Shown here piece after piece: positions 5,820 to 5,891 of a stretch of 5,891 nucleotides of DNA (its first letter is position 1; each line of letters begins with the position of its first letter). Where the stretch lies: assembly GCA_021807965.1 (NCBI GenBank), contig JAKBCI010000118.1:1-5891 (forward strand), written 5' to 3'. The position numbers were made by a program, and so were the translations under genes. The notes under the pieces were generated by a model, which worked only from the letters and a program-made list of their open reading frames with translations, did no database searches and was not told where the DNA came from. Source of the DNA: Actinomycetes bacterium. Lineage in GTDB: Bacteria; Actinomycetota; Acidimicrobiia; Acidimicrobiales; RAAP-2.

Positions 5820-5891
5820 TGCGGCTGGAGGGATTCGAACCCCCGACCCTCGGTTCCGAAGACCGATGCTCTATCCGCTGAGCTACAGCCG
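5820..5891 (-). tRNA. tRNA-Arg (anticodon TCG), first base outside window
   Basis: Read on the minus strand the cloverleaf is complete except for base 1. Acceptor strand CGGCTG pairs with the 3' CAGCCGC, and the missing G would lie at 5892. D stem is GCTC/GAGC, anticodon stem TCGGT/ACCGA, loop CTTCGGA, T stem GGGGG/CCCTC with one G-T wobble, and T loop TTCGAAT. Anticodon TCG is at 5857-5859 and reads CGA arginine codons (and others by wobble). The discriminator is A at 5820, followed by CCG, so CCA is not encoded and must be added after transcription. Confidence 0.95.

Noticed and set aside
5708..5881. 57-codon ORF on the plus strand with AGGG upstream
   Set aside because: Its C-terminal half (RLEGFEPPTLGSEDRCSIR) is the well-known spurious translation across an antisense tRNA gene.
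5697..5891. tRNA-Arg 3' end as an attachment site of an integrated element
   Set aside because: No integrase, no direct repeat of the tRNA end and no change in gene character is seen in the window.

Overview
The window looks like chromosomal DNA from a high-GC bacterium (about two thirds G+C, estimated by eye), most likely an actinobacterial lineage. The pointers are frequent GTG starts, two genes whose putative -10 boxes sit 7-8 nt before a GTG with no Shine-Dalgarno (a leaderless pattern common in Actinobacteria), and a tRNA gene without an encoded CCA. An acidimicrobial origin is possible but cannot be shown from the sequence. No mobile element, CRISPR array or phage gene is visible.

Left half (1-3370): a convergent pair of cyclic-di-GMP signalling genes with stop codons only 4 bp apart. 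The plus-strand gene enters from outside the window. It encodes the end of a metallo-beta-lactamase/flavodiiron-like (ODP-type) domain, a GAF-like domain and a GGDEF (GGEEF) domain, so it is probably a diguanylate cyclase that senses a gas, redox state or metal. The minus-strand gene encodes PAS-PAS-GGDEF-EAL with every catalytic residue of both enzymatic domains present. One protein should make c-di-GMP; the other may make and/or degrade it.

Right half (3509-5696): a metal-homeostasis cluster. An ArsR/SmtB-type regulator and a canonical cation-diffusion-facilitator (CDF) exporter form an overlapping minus-strand operon. A second, short CDF-like transporter is transcribed divergently and overlaps a 71-residue membrane protein by a GTGA junction. 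The 70-bp divergent region holds both putative promoters. A strong inverted repeat with perfect 10-bp arms covers the arsR -10 box edge and start codon and is the likely autoregulatory operator. Candidate ligand positions in the regulator (H87, D100, H101, H109, H111) resemble the alpha5/C-terminal site of the mycobacterial Ni/Co sensor KmtR, suggesting that metal binding relieves repression of exporters.

Right edge: a tRNA-Arg(TCG) gene on the minus strand, missing only its first base at the window end. The 123-bp gap before it has no convincing gene or terminator.

The most notable points are the ODP-like/GAF/GGDEF fusion with an arginine where flavodiiron proteins carry a histidine ligand, the operator built into the first codons of arsR, and the second CDF with an altered metal site and no C-terminal domain.
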